Assembly: GCA_009845505.1 (NCBI GenBank)
Contig: VXZL01000201.1
Location: 1 to 9,127, forward strand
Direction of reading: 5' to 3'
DNA from: Candidatus Poribacteria bacterium
GTDB lineage: Bacteria > Poribacteria > WGA-4E > WGA-3G
DNA: 9,127 bases
Positions 1 to 6,299 of the stretch are shown piece after piece. How positions within the stretch are numbered: position 1 is the first letter of the stretch; every line of letters begins with the position of its first letter. Position numbers and translations under genes: made by a program. The notes under the pieces are model-generated. The model was not told the DNA's origin. It was given only the letters and a program-made list of their open reading frames with translations, and did no database searches.

Positions 1-35
1 GTGTAAATCTATAGAACGCATAAAAGAAGAAAAAA

Positions 36-1736
36 ATGAAAAAGCAAAATTCGGTTCACAAACGCTTCTTTTTCAAAGCTGAGGGCATAAAACATTATTG
101 GCAGTGTCTGCTCCATATACTCATGTTTGGCGTATTTTTGTCAAGCTGCTCAGTTGAATCCGAAGTGCTCACGCCAGAAATGCCTGCCTCCACGGAATTC
201 ACCTTTGACCGGTATGAAATCGTTACTGGCATAACGGAACGTCAGTCCGTTTTAACCGGGTTTCTTTTCGGGGGTCCTATCGCCGAATTTGCCGTGGTAC
301 ACATCAACGAAAACGACGACCCCCATTTGCGCATCTATGCGTTCAACGATGTCACTTGGGCACCGAAACTTGATACAATGCTGCGTCGCGAAGTATTGTT
401 CGTTGACGTTGCAAATATCAACGGACGCGACCGGTTGATTACCTATGGACGCGACCACGTGAACTGGTTTGACCCTGCGTCGGCGACCGAGCATCCACTC
501 ATAGCAATTCCTTCTAACTTTGAACCGCCGCGCAGCCGTGAAATCCCCCATGTAGACATCACTCGGGATCTGAACGGCGACGGTCGCGACGACCTCGTAT
601 TCCCAGATGTTGATGGCTTTTGGGTATGCATCCAGATGAGCGACGGCACATTCGCCGAGAAAGTGAAAATTGGTGCCGCCACAGAGATAGAGAGGATCCT
701 CGGTGCTGACGGATATCGGTACGACCCTTGGTCTCAGAGTCGGATTCATGAGATTGACTTCAACCGAGATGGACGCAACGATCTGGTGTTCTGGAACGAG
801 GATCACTTTAAGGTCCATCTCCAAGATGAGCGCGGACTGTTTTCATCAAAGGCTACGATCTTCATGGCCAATGTGGCATTTGACTCGGACCAACTTTCCC
901 CACTCGCCACTGGCGACATGACAGGAAAGGTGCTGTACGCGTTGGCTGATCTGAACAACGATGGTGTCGCCGACTTGGTGATTTTCAAGCTTTCGGGCAA
1001 GAATATATCCAATAAGTACTCCAACTACGCGGTGCATTTCGGTGCCCCAACACCTGATGGTGGCACTGTGTTTGCACAAGATGCCGACATCGCCTTCGAG
1101 TCAGACGAAGAAATCCAGATCGGAATGGACCGGCACGACTTCAACCGTGATGGCCAGATTGACCTAATGATTACCACTATCAACATCGAGTCCCTCAAGG
1201 GCAGCCTTTGGAAAAGCATCAAAGGTTTTATGGGTGATGATATCAGGCTCGGGCTCGAGTTCTACCAAATGGAGAAAGGTGCCTACGCCAGCACACCCAA
1301 CACTACCCGCGGGATAGCATTGGACGGCGTACCCAGTCACCGCGAACCGGGATGGGTGCCACTGGACGTTGTGCTTCGAGGCGCGACGCACGAGAACCGG
1401 AACAGAGAAAAAAGCTATCCGCGCGCCTTCAACACAACTTTGCTTATCGGAGATGTAACCGGAGATGGTCGTTCAGATCTGATCATCGGAGATCACCCCG
1501 AAATTATGGTAGTTTTTGTCGGTGTGCCAGGACCTGAAATCTTCGCCCAGCAGCCACAGGTGGTGAGGGTTGCTATGCCTAACGACGAGGAATACACCTG
1601 GCTGGTAGACCTCAACAAGGACGGGATACAAGATATACTCATGCACCATCCATTCACGCTACGAGATGGGCACGGTGCCCCGATAAAACCGCTCGGAACC
1701 GAACCCCATCGCATAACGATACTTATTTCCCGATAA
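36..1736 (+). CDS. FG-GAP/VCBS-repeat lipoprotein (predicted, 566 aa)
   Basis: Likely an exported, lipid-anchored protein built from beta-propeller-type FG-GAP/VCBS repeats. The N-terminus has a long basic region (residues 1-20), a hydrophobic stretch (about 24-35) and a lipobox LSSC with the acceptor cysteine at residue 38. Six loops of the form DxNxDGxxDL follow, at about residues 178-187, 241-250, 305-314, 368-377, 473-482 and 525-534. These are the calcium-binding loops of integrin-alpha-like blades. A degenerate seventh copy may lie near 123-137. No catalytic domain is visible. The role is inferred to be surface adhesion or ligand binding, and no specific ligand can be named. The ATG at 36 has only a weak purine-rich ribosome site (AGAAG). 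It is the first start that leaves room for the signal peptide. The gap after repeat 4 (about residues 385-465) is long and may hold an insertion in the propeller. The gene stands alone, and the next gene has its own promoter. Confidence 0.8.
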   Translation: MKKQNSVHKRFFFKAEGIKHYWQCLLHILMFGVFLSSCSVESEVLTPEMPASTEFTFDRYEIVTGITERQSVLTGFLFGGPIAEFAVVHINENDDPHLRIYAFNDVTWAPKLDTMLRREVLFVDVANINGRDRLITYGRDHVNWFDPASATEHPLIAIPSNFEPPRSREIPHVDITRDLNGDGRDDLVFPDVDGFWVCIQMSDGTFAEKVKIGAATEIERILGADGYRYDPWSQSRIHEIDFNRDGRNDLVFWNEDHFKVHLQDERGLFSSKATIFMANVAFDSDQLSPLATGDMTGKVLYALADLNNDGVADLVIFKLSGKNISNKYSNYAVHFGAPTPDGGTVFAQDADIAFESDEEIQIGMDRHDFNRDGQIDLMITTINIESLKGSLWKSIKGFMGDDIRLGLEFYQMEKGAYASTPNTTRGIALDGVPSHREPGWVPLDVVLRGATHENRNREKSYPRAFNTTLLIGDVTGDGRSDLIIGDHPEIMVVFVGVPGPEIFAQQPQVVRVAMPNDEEYTWLVDLNKDGIQDILMHHPFTLRDGHGAPIKPLGTEPHRITILISR

Positions 1737-1773
1737 TTGGGAAAGGTAAAACCGGGGGCAATTGCCGTCCTCC

Positions 1774-1904
1774 TAGTGTTCTGTCACATCTAAACTGAGA
1801 GGCAGTTTGTAGTAGGGAAACCATTCATTGCCCGTTCCTGACGTGCGATAAATCGCACTACTACAAACGAATTCACCTACAATTCAAAGGTGGACAGACT
1901 ACTA
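1774..1904. mobile_element. MITE-like element with imperfect terminal inverted repeats
   Basis: The left end (TAGTGTTCTGTC-ACAT, from 1774) and the reverse complement of the right end (TAGTAGTCTGTCCACC, ending at 1904) match with few differences. This gives imperfect terminal inverted repeats around a 131-bp non-coding segment. Both ends begin with TA, as expected for TA-target elements of the IS630/Tc1 type, but that assignment is inference. Inside lies the GTAG-hairpin pair at 1805-1868. No transposase is present, so it would have to be moved by a related element elsewhere. It lies in the 302-bp gap between the lipoprotein and alkC-like genes. Confidence 0.4.
1805..1868. repeat. Paired GTAG-hairpin repeat (BIME-like)
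   Basis: An 11-bp perfect inverted repeat, GTTTGTAGTAG (1805-1815) against CTACTACAAAC (1858-1868), bounds a 64-bp unit. Inside the right arm is a perfect hairpin, GTGCGAT-AA-ATCGCAC (1843-1858), with a CTACTAC flank; read on the minus strand this is GTAG followed by the stem. The left half carries GTAGTAGGG and, further on, ATTGCCCG, a degenerate copy of the GGGCAAT/ATTGCCC stem found at 3209 and 4208. Two GTAG-footed units in opposite orientation resemble a bacterial interspersed mosaic element. Confidence 0.6.
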
Positions 1905-1979
1905 TACGATGGAAAATCAATAAATGGGAATACAAACCGTCTGGGAACAATCGAGGCGACAGATCTTCCCAATTCCCCG

Positions 1980-2008
1980 TTGACATCCGCTATCAGATAT
2001 GCTATCAT
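1980..2008 (+). promoter_or_regulatory. Sigma70-type promoter of the alkC-like gene
   Basis: A perfect -35 box TTGACA (1980-1985), a 17-bp spacer and a -10 box TATCAT (2003-2008, 5 of 6 to consensus) lie 30 bases before the start codon. A strong Shine-Dalgarno AAAGGAG follows at 2022-2028, 10 bases before the ATG. The promoter lies downstream of the MITE-like element, so the gene is expected to be transcribed independently of the lipoprotein gene. No operator-like palindrome was seen next to it. Confidence 0.65.
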
Positions 2009-2038
2009 TTACACACGAAGGAAAGGAGTCCGTCAAAG

Positions 2039-3217
2039 ATGAGAGAACAGCGTACACTTTTCGATCTGACACAAGACGGCCTGGTCATCGGGCAAAAACT
2101 TCAGCGTCTCTATCCCGAATTTGACGTGGATATTTTCGTTGCGGATGTGCGGATAGAGATGGAAGGCCAGACGATTTACAACGTGACGAAAGCCATCGGT
2201 CGCGTGTTGCGGGATTATCTGCCTCAAGACTACTCGGAGGCTCTCGCTATCTTGATGAATTACGTCGAGATTGAAGCTCCATCAGAACTGAGACGGCATC
2301 CGACTGCTGAGGTTGAGACGAGTCTACGACCGGTTTCGCAGTTTATCAGTCTATACGGACTGGCGGATTTTGACGCTTCTCTGGACGCTTTCGAGACACT
2401 CGCAAAACATCGGTGTACGCGCGGTGTGGACATCCGAGCGTTTATTATCGAAGACCCGAATCGGTGTTTTGAACGTTTCGGTGAGTGGGTGCAGGACGAC
2501 AACGCCAACCTTCGTCTGTTTGTGGCTGCATCGCTCTGTACACGGGGGACGTGGCAGAAATGGCTTAGACCCTATATTCAAAACCCGCGACCAATCTTAG
2601 CACTGCTGGAGACACTCAAAGACGACCCGGATGGGCGTGTGCGGGAGCAGGTCGGGACGGATATGCGCGACATCGTTAAGGACTATCCAGAAGCAGGCTA
2701 CGCCATGTTGGAGCGGTGGGGTCAGGATGGACGCGAGGAAACGAAAAAGATTCTTCAGCGCGCCTTAAAATATCAGGTGAAGATTGGAGATGAACGGGCG
2801 TTTAAGTTACTGGGTCTGGGTGCGGTGCCGAAATTGGGGAAAGCAGACATTAGGCTCATCGAACTGATACCTGAACTTCGGACACTACCGATCAATGAAC
2901 CTTTTCGTTTTTCGTTCAGCTTGCAGAGTGAATCTGATGCAGACCAGACGATTCTGACTTACTACGCTGTTGCTTACAAACGTCCATCGGGGCACATCAC
3001 GCGCAAACGGTATCGCCTGAGTCAACGGAAGTTGAAACCGAGACAGCGTGTGGATTACGAGAAGTCTCTGTTTCCGCTGCCTTCTCTCAAACAATATAGC
3101 GACGGAAAAGCGTGTCTGGGATGGCACCGTTTTGAACTTGAGGTGAACGGCGATGTGCTTGAGGGTTTCGATTTTGAAGTGACCGCGCCGAAAGAGCGGA
3201 GAACAGACGGGCAATGA
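2039..3217 (+). CDS. AlkC-type DNA alkylation repair protein (HEAT-like domain plus C-terminal Ig-like domain)
   Basis: Predicted cytosolic DNA glycosylase of the AlkC/AlkD superfamily, which removes alkylated bases using a helical HEAT-like repeat scaffold. Family-typical blocks are: a Trp-initiated helix at residues 150-178 (WVQDDNANLRLFVAAS), a helix with DDPDGRVREQVGTDMRDIVKDYPE near 195-218, and a KIGDERAFKLLG block at 248-259. The last corresponds to the conserved KKGDPEALxLLG-like segment of AlkC. Residues about 270-383 form a beta-rich domain matching the Ig-like C-terminal extension of the longer AlkC subfamily: ILTYYAVAYKRPSG, then KRYRL, then GWHRFELEVNG. Length (392 aa) fits that subfamily. 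The start has a good SD and a strong promoter. The final residues TDGQ and the stop codon come from a hairpin repeat (3209-3230), so the original C-terminus was probably slightly different. Family membership is well supported; the exact lesion substrate is not predictable here. Confidence 0.8.
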   Translation: MREQRTLFDLTQDGLVIGQKLQRLYPEFDVDIFVADVRIEMEGQTIYNVTKAIGRVLRDYLPQDYSEALAILMNYVEIEAPSELRRHPTAEVETSLRPVSQFISLYGLADFDASLDAFETLAKHRCTRGVDIRAFIIEDPNRCFERFGEWVQDDNANLRLFVAASLCTRGTWQKWLRPYIQNPRPILALLETLKDDPDGRVREQVGTDMRDIVKDYPEAGYAMLERWGQDGREETKKILQRALKYQVKIGDERAFKLLGLGAVPKLGKADIRLIELIPELRTLPINEPFRFSFSLQSESDADQTILTYYAVAYKRPSGHITRKRYRLSQRKLKPRQRVDYEKSLFPLPSLKQYSDGKACLGWHRFELEVNGDVLEGFDFEVTAPKERRTDGQ

Positions 3218-3230
3218 ATTGCCCTACTAC
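3209..3230 (-). repeat. GTAG-hairpin repeat, GGGCAAT stem type, overlapping a stop codon
   Basis: Perfect stem GGGCAAT (3209-3215), spacer GA, ATTGCCC (3218-3224), followed by CTACTAC. On the minus strand this reads GTAGTAG directly followed by the hairpin. The TGA stop of the alkC-like gene (3215-3217) uses the last base of the left arm and the two-base spacer. The same stem recurs at 4208-4255 with a much longer loop. Confidence 0.65.
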
Positions 3231-3280
3231 GAACTGGAAGACTTTACCAGCGGAAGCATAACTTTTACAAGATTCTCTTG

Positions 3281-3308
3281 CTGACTGCTGACCGCTGATT
3301 GCTGACAG
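3281..3308. repeat. Tandem heptamer array CTGANNG x4
   Basis: Four consecutive 7-bp units: CTGACTG, CTGACCG, CTGATTG, CTGACAG. It lies 8 bases before the Shine-Dalgarno of the first PhyH gene. An 18-bp stretch (CTGACCGCTGATTGCTGA, 3288-3305) recurs exactly in inverted orientation at 7039-7056, at the other end of a four-gene block. Confidence 0.7.
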
Positions 3309-3332
3309 CCGTAACCAAAGGAGTTCTACACA

Positions 3333-4067
3333 ATGACAGGTGAAGAGAAATTCAAAGTAGACCTTGAGGGCTACCTCGTTATAAAGAACGTCCTGACGGA
3401 CGATGAAGTCGCTGAGATGAACGAGATTATTGATAGCGGAGACCGCAAGGGACCGCCGAGTCTTTGGGGTGAGCCCTTCAAGCGGTTGATTGACCATCCG
3501 AAGATCCTGCCATATCTCATTGAACTGATGGGGCATCATGTGCGTCTGGATCACGATTATGCCATCTTCATGGAAAAAGGACAGGGACGCGGCGGACTGC
3601 ACGGCGGTGAGGACGGTGGACGTGCGGGTGGACACGTCGGGGACCACTGGTACAAATACCGAGACGGACATATACGGAACGGATTGTCTGTGATGACGTA
3701 TAATCTGGCAGATGGACCGGCGGGTGCGGGAGGGTTCGCTTGTATTCCCGGAAGCCATAAGAGCAACTTTGCACCAGAAATCCCGAAAGAGGTGCGAAGG
3801 TTCGAGCGTCCTGCTCACTACGTTGCGCAGCCGCCTGTCGAAGCCGGAGACGTGCTGTTTTTCACCGAGGCACTCATTCACGGGACAATGCCGTGGACAG
3901 CGGATCACGAACGCCGTTCGTTGCTCTATAAATACAGTCCGGGACACTCGGCGTGGTCAGGGAATTACTACGACATCAGTAAATATGACGGATTAACGGA
4001 GCAGCAGAAACGGATGCTGATGCCGCCATCGATTGGCAGACGACCACCAGTCGTTGATTCGGAGTGA
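3333..4067 (+). CDS. PhyH-family Fe(II)/2-oxoglutarate-dependent oxygenase, copy 1
   Basis: Predicted cytosolic non-haem iron oxygenase of the phytanoyl-CoA dioxygenase (PhyH) superfamily, 244 aa. It shows the double-stranded beta-helix signature: a substrate-side strand VRLDHDYAIF (70-79), the proximal ligand His90 in LHGGEDGG, the hallmark GGFACIPGSHKSNF (133-146), AGDVLFFTEALIHGTMPW (171-188) with distal ligand His183, and Arg194 eleven residues later to bind 2-oxoglutarate. The expected HxD motif is replaced by H90-G91-G92, so the usual carboxylate ligand is missing unless Glu93 or Asp94 substitutes. The substrate cannot be predicted; members act on lipids, natural products and small metabolites. 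A good SD (AAAGGAG, 3317-3323) lies 9 bases before the ATG. A paralogue follows at 4314. No promoter was recognised; expression may read through from the alkC-like gene. Confidence 0.8.
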   Translation: MTGEEKFKVDLEGYLVIKNVLTDDEVAEMNEIIDSGDRKGPPSLWGEPFKRLIDHPKILPYLIELMGHHVRLDHDYAIFMEKGQGRGGLHGGEDGGRAGGHVGDHWYKYRDGHIRNGLSVMTYNLADGPAGAGGFACIPGSHKSNFAPEIPKEVRRFERPAHYVAQPPVEAGDVLFFTEALIHGTMPWTADHERRSLLYKYSPGHSAWSGNYYDISKYDGLTEQQKRMLMPPSIGRRPPVVDSE

Positions 4068-4115
4068 AGAAATTCGGCAAGATTGCATGAAGATTAAAAA
4101 CTGAATTGGGGAACC

Positions 4116-4201
4116 TCTGAACGTGCGATAAATCGCACTACTACGAACAGGACTGCTTTCTGAACGTGCGATAAATCGCACTACTACGAACAGGACTGCT
4201 T
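4116..4201 (-). repeat. Perfect 43-bp tandem duplication carrying GTAG hairpins
   Basis: Two identical 43-bp units abut (4116-4158 and 4159-4201). Each contains the palindrome GTGCGAT-AA-ATCGCAC (4123-4138 and 4166-4181) followed by CTACTACGAAC. The same hairpin occurs once at 1843-1858. On the minus strand each is GTAG plus hairpin. The identity of the copies suggests recent duplication. They lie between the two PhyH paralogues. Confidence 0.75.
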
Positions 4202-4204
4202 GTA

Positions 4205-4255
4205 GTAGGGCAATTCTGCGGCGTACTCGCCCAAATGCGAAGTGCATTATTGCCC
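4205..4255 (+). repeat. GTAG-footed long hairpin with two inner stem-loops
   Basis: GTAG (4205-4208) leads into GGGCAAT (4208-4214), which pairs with ATTGCCC (4249-4255). The 34-base loop contains two further hairpins: GGCG-TACT-CGCC (4220-4231) and AATGC-GAAGT-GCATT (4234-4248). Together they could fold into a three-way junction. It faces the opposite way from the duplicated unit just upstream, giving a mosaic arrangement. A run of nine T follows at 4271-4279, but 16 bases away. Confidence 0.55.
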
Positions 4256-4313
4256 GTCAATTCCATATTATTTTTTTTTCATTGTTATACAAAACCAGTA
4301 AGGAGCTTTGACT

Positions 4314-5069
4314 ATGACAGGTGAAGAAAAATTCCAAGTAGACCTTCAGGGCTACTTCGTTATAAAGAACGTCTTGACGGACGCTGAAGTCGCTGAGATG
4401 AATGAGATTATCGATAGAGAATCCAGCGATAACTTGAGAGGACACGGCAATAGAGTGTCGAGTCTTTGGGGTGAACCCTTTAAGAGTCTGATTGACCATC
4501 CGAAAATTCTCCCGTATCTCCTCGAATTATTGGGTCCACACGTCCGTTTAGACCACGACTACGCTATCTTCATGGATGAAGGACAACAAGGCGGTAGACT
4601 GCACGGCGGTGAAGATGGGGGTGGACCTGGTGGGCCTGAGGCGGATCACTGGTACAAATACCGCGACGGTATCATGCGGAATGGATTGTCTGTGATGACG
4701 TACAATTTAGCAGATGCGCCAGAAGGTGCGGGTGGATTCGCCTGTATTCCGGGCAGTCATAAAAGCAATTTCTTGCGGGAATTGCCTTCAGATGTACGGA
4801 ATTTTGAGCGTCCGGCGCACTACGTCGTGCAACCGCCTGTCGAAGCGGGTGATGTGCTCTTCTTCACCGAAGCACTCGTTCATGGGACAATGCCGTGGAC
4901 AGCGAAACATCAACGCCGCTCACTGCTCTATAAGTACAGTCCGGGACACTCGGCGTGGTCGGGGGAATACCACGATCTCAGCAAATATGGTGCGTTAACC
5001 GAACAACAGAAACGGATGCTTTTGCCGCCGTCTATCGGGAGGCGACCCTACGTCGTGGAAGAGAATTAA
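4314..5069 (+). CDS. PhyH-family Fe(II)/2-oxoglutarate-dependent oxygenase, copy 2
   Basis: Tandem paralogue of the gene at 3333, about 80% identical by eye, 251 aa. The start is ATG 4314, not the in-frame TTG at 4308. SD TAAGGAG (4299-4305) sits 8 bases from the ATG but only 2 from the TTG, and the resulting N-terminus MTGEEKF equals that of copy 1. It shares the landmarks: His97 in LHGGEDGG, GGFACIPGSHKSNF (140-153), distal His190 in EALVHGTMPW, and Arg201. The HGG replacement of HxD is therefore conserved between the copies. Main differences are a seven-residue longer segment around residues 35-49 and changes in the glycine-rich loop after LHGGEDGG and at 154-163. Both could alter substrate choice. 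The ankyrin gene follows after 13 bases, so these two are almost certainly co-transcribed. The substrate is unknown. Confidence 0.8.
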   Translation: MTGEEKFQVDLQGYFVIKNVLTDAEVAEMNEIIDRESSDNLRGHGNRVSSLWGEPFKSLIDHPKILPYLLELLGPHVRLDHDYAIFMDEGQQGGRLHGGEDGGGPGGPEADHWYKYRDGIMRNGLSVMTYNLADAPEGAGGFACIPGSHKSNFLRELPSDVRNFERPAHYVVQPPVEAGDVLFFTEALVHGTMPWTAKHQRRSLLYKYSPGHSAWSGEYHDLSKYGALTEQQKRMLLPPSIGRRPYVVEEN

Positions 5070-5082
5070 GTGAGGAAGATAA

Positions 5083-6267
5083 ATGCCAAACGTTCAACTC
5101 ACCGGAAACCAGAGCGACTTTCTTAAAATCGTAGTCGCAGCGGCAGGACGCGGTGACCGTGAGACCGTGCGCTACCTGCTTGACGATAACCCGGCATGGA
5201 TTCAAACCGTCGGTTCGCACGGTCGGACGATGCTCTGGGAGGCAGCGTATCGTGGGAAATTGGAGATGGTCGAATTTCTGCTTGAACGCGGTGCCGATAT
5301 AAGCTTGCCGGGTTGCTATCATATTCAGCACAGGATTGAAATATCGCCCTATTGTGTGGCGCGATATGAAGGACGTGACAACGTCGCTGAGTTTTTGCTT
5401 CAGCAGGGCGCGACAATTGACATTCACACCGCTGCCTACCTCGGAGACTACGACGCCGTTCGTTCCTACCTTGATAACAACCCAAGCCTGGTCAACAGAG
5501 GATACCTTCAGGCGGTAATGCTACCCACCGGGCAACCACACACCTTTGAACACCGAGAAGCGGCATGGGCAACCCCGCTCTGCTATGCCATCAGGAGCAA
5601 AGACCCCGCAATTGTTGCGTTGCTCATCTCGCGGGGTGCAGTCATCAAGCCGTATAGTGAACGCTTTCTGGATTATGCCGCATCCGATGAACGAGTGGAG
5701 ATCGCCAAACTGTTGCTTGAAAATGGTGCGGATCCGAGCAAGGCACCGCGTATCTTGGACGACGGTTCGGAAATAAGTGTGCTGTTCAAACGTTATGGAA
5801 TCCCGCCGAAAGATATAAACGCAATGGGAACAGGGGGCTGGCCACCTCTTGTTTATGCCTGTCGCGGCGACAATCGGGAACACCCAGACAAAGTCCAGGA
5901 GCTTTTAGATCTCGGTGCTGATATCGATGTTCGGAATTACAAAGGGAAAACGGCCCTGCATTACGCCGCGAAAGCAGGTTTTTCCAAAGTTATTAATCTG
6001 CTCCTTGAAAAAGGGGCGACGGTTGATGCCACGGATAATAACGGCGAAACGCCGCTGTTTGATGCGATCCGTTCGACAATAAAAAGCGGCGAGAAACAGC
6101 GGATGGCGTTGGAAGCGTTGCTCATCAATGGGGCAGATCCGAACCTTAAGAACCGAAAAGGTTTGACCCCACTCCAAGTCGCACAACGGATGCGAAGGGC
6201 AGACAGGGATAAAGTTGTCGAATTGTTGCGAACGTATAACGACCGTTTAGTCCGTAGGTTGGGTTGA
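5083..6267 (+). CDS. Ankyrin-repeat protein (about nine to ten repeats, 394 aa)
   Basis: Protein-interaction scaffold made almost wholly of ankyrin repeats. Repeats can be traced at about residues 14-45, 47-78, 87-113, 115-146, 163-190, 195-220, 253-285, 287-318, 320-356 and 359-388. The clearest are GKTALHYAAKAGFSKVINLL (288-307) and GETPLFDAI (321-329). A less regular linker of about 30 residues (221-252) divides an N-terminal from a C-terminal group. There is no signal peptide or membrane segment, so it is predicted cytosolic unless exported by a leaderless system. SD GAGGA (5072-5076) lies 6 bases from the ATG, and the gene starts 13 bases after the second PhyH gene. Bacterial ankyrin proteins in symbionts are often linked to host interaction, but an intracellular regulatory partner is equally possible. 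The C-terminal codons and TGA stop lie in a GTAG-hairpin element (6254-6286). Confidence 0.85.
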   Translation: MPNVQLTGNQSDFLKIVVAAAGRGDRETVRYLLDDNPAWIQTVGSHGRTMLWEAAYRGKLEMVEFLLERGADISLPGCYHIQHRIEISPYCVARYEGRDNVAEFLLQQGATIDIHTAAYLGDYDAVRSYLDNNPSLVNRGYLQAVMLPTGQPHTFEHREAAWATPLCYAIRSKDPAIVALLISRGAVIKPYSERFLDYAASDERVEIAKLLLENGADPSKAPRILDDGSEISVLFKRYGIPPKDINAMGTGGWPPLVYACRGDNREHPDKVQELLDLGADIDVRNYKGKTALHYAAKAGFSKVINLLLEKGATVDATDNNGETPLFDAIRSTIKSGEKQRMALEALLINGADPNLKNRKGLTPLQVAQRMRRADRDKVVELLRTYNDRLVRRLG

Positions 6268-6286
6268 ACTGAAAGCGAAACCCAAC
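6254..6286 (+). repeat. GTAG-hairpin repeat, GTTGGGTT stem type, overlapping a stop codon
   Basis: GTAG (6254-6257) is followed directly by GTTGGGTT (6258-6265), a 13-base loop and AACCCAAC (6279-6286). The TGA stop of the ankyrin gene (6265-6267) begins in the left arm, so the protein's last residues are encoded by the element. The right arm ends 13 bases before the next start codon, where a ribosome site would be expected. Repeats with this GTTGGGTT/AACCCAAC look are, from memory, common in cyanobacterial and Poribacteria-like genomes. Confidence 0.6.
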
Positions 6287-6299
6287 TCAGTAATAGAAA

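Noticed and set aside
1726..1744. Terminator hairpin TTTCCC/GGGAAA over the stop of the lipoprotein gene
   Set aside because: The stem is only 6 bp, AT-rich at the base, and no T run follows.
3087..3947. Long minus-strand open frame of 286 codons
   Set aside because: It lies antisense across the ends of two well-supported plus-strand genes, has a repetitive basic and serine-rich composition and no recognisable domain.
4116..4201. CRISPR-like array
   Set aside because: The two 43-bp units abut with no spacers, and no cas genes are present; they are a tandem duplication of a hairpin repeat.
4205..4279. Intrinsic terminator formed by the long hairpin and the T9 run
   Set aside because: The T run begins 16 bases after the stem, too far for a classical terminator.
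4308..4313. TTG at 4308 as start of the second PhyH gene
   Set aside because: It is only two bases from the SD; ATG 4314 has proper spacing and matches the paralogue's N-terminus.
2039..5069. A joint alkylation-repair system of AlkC with AlkB-like oxygenases
   Set aside because: The oxygenases have PhyH rather than AlkB motifs, and the alkC-like gene has its own promoter and a 115-bp gap.
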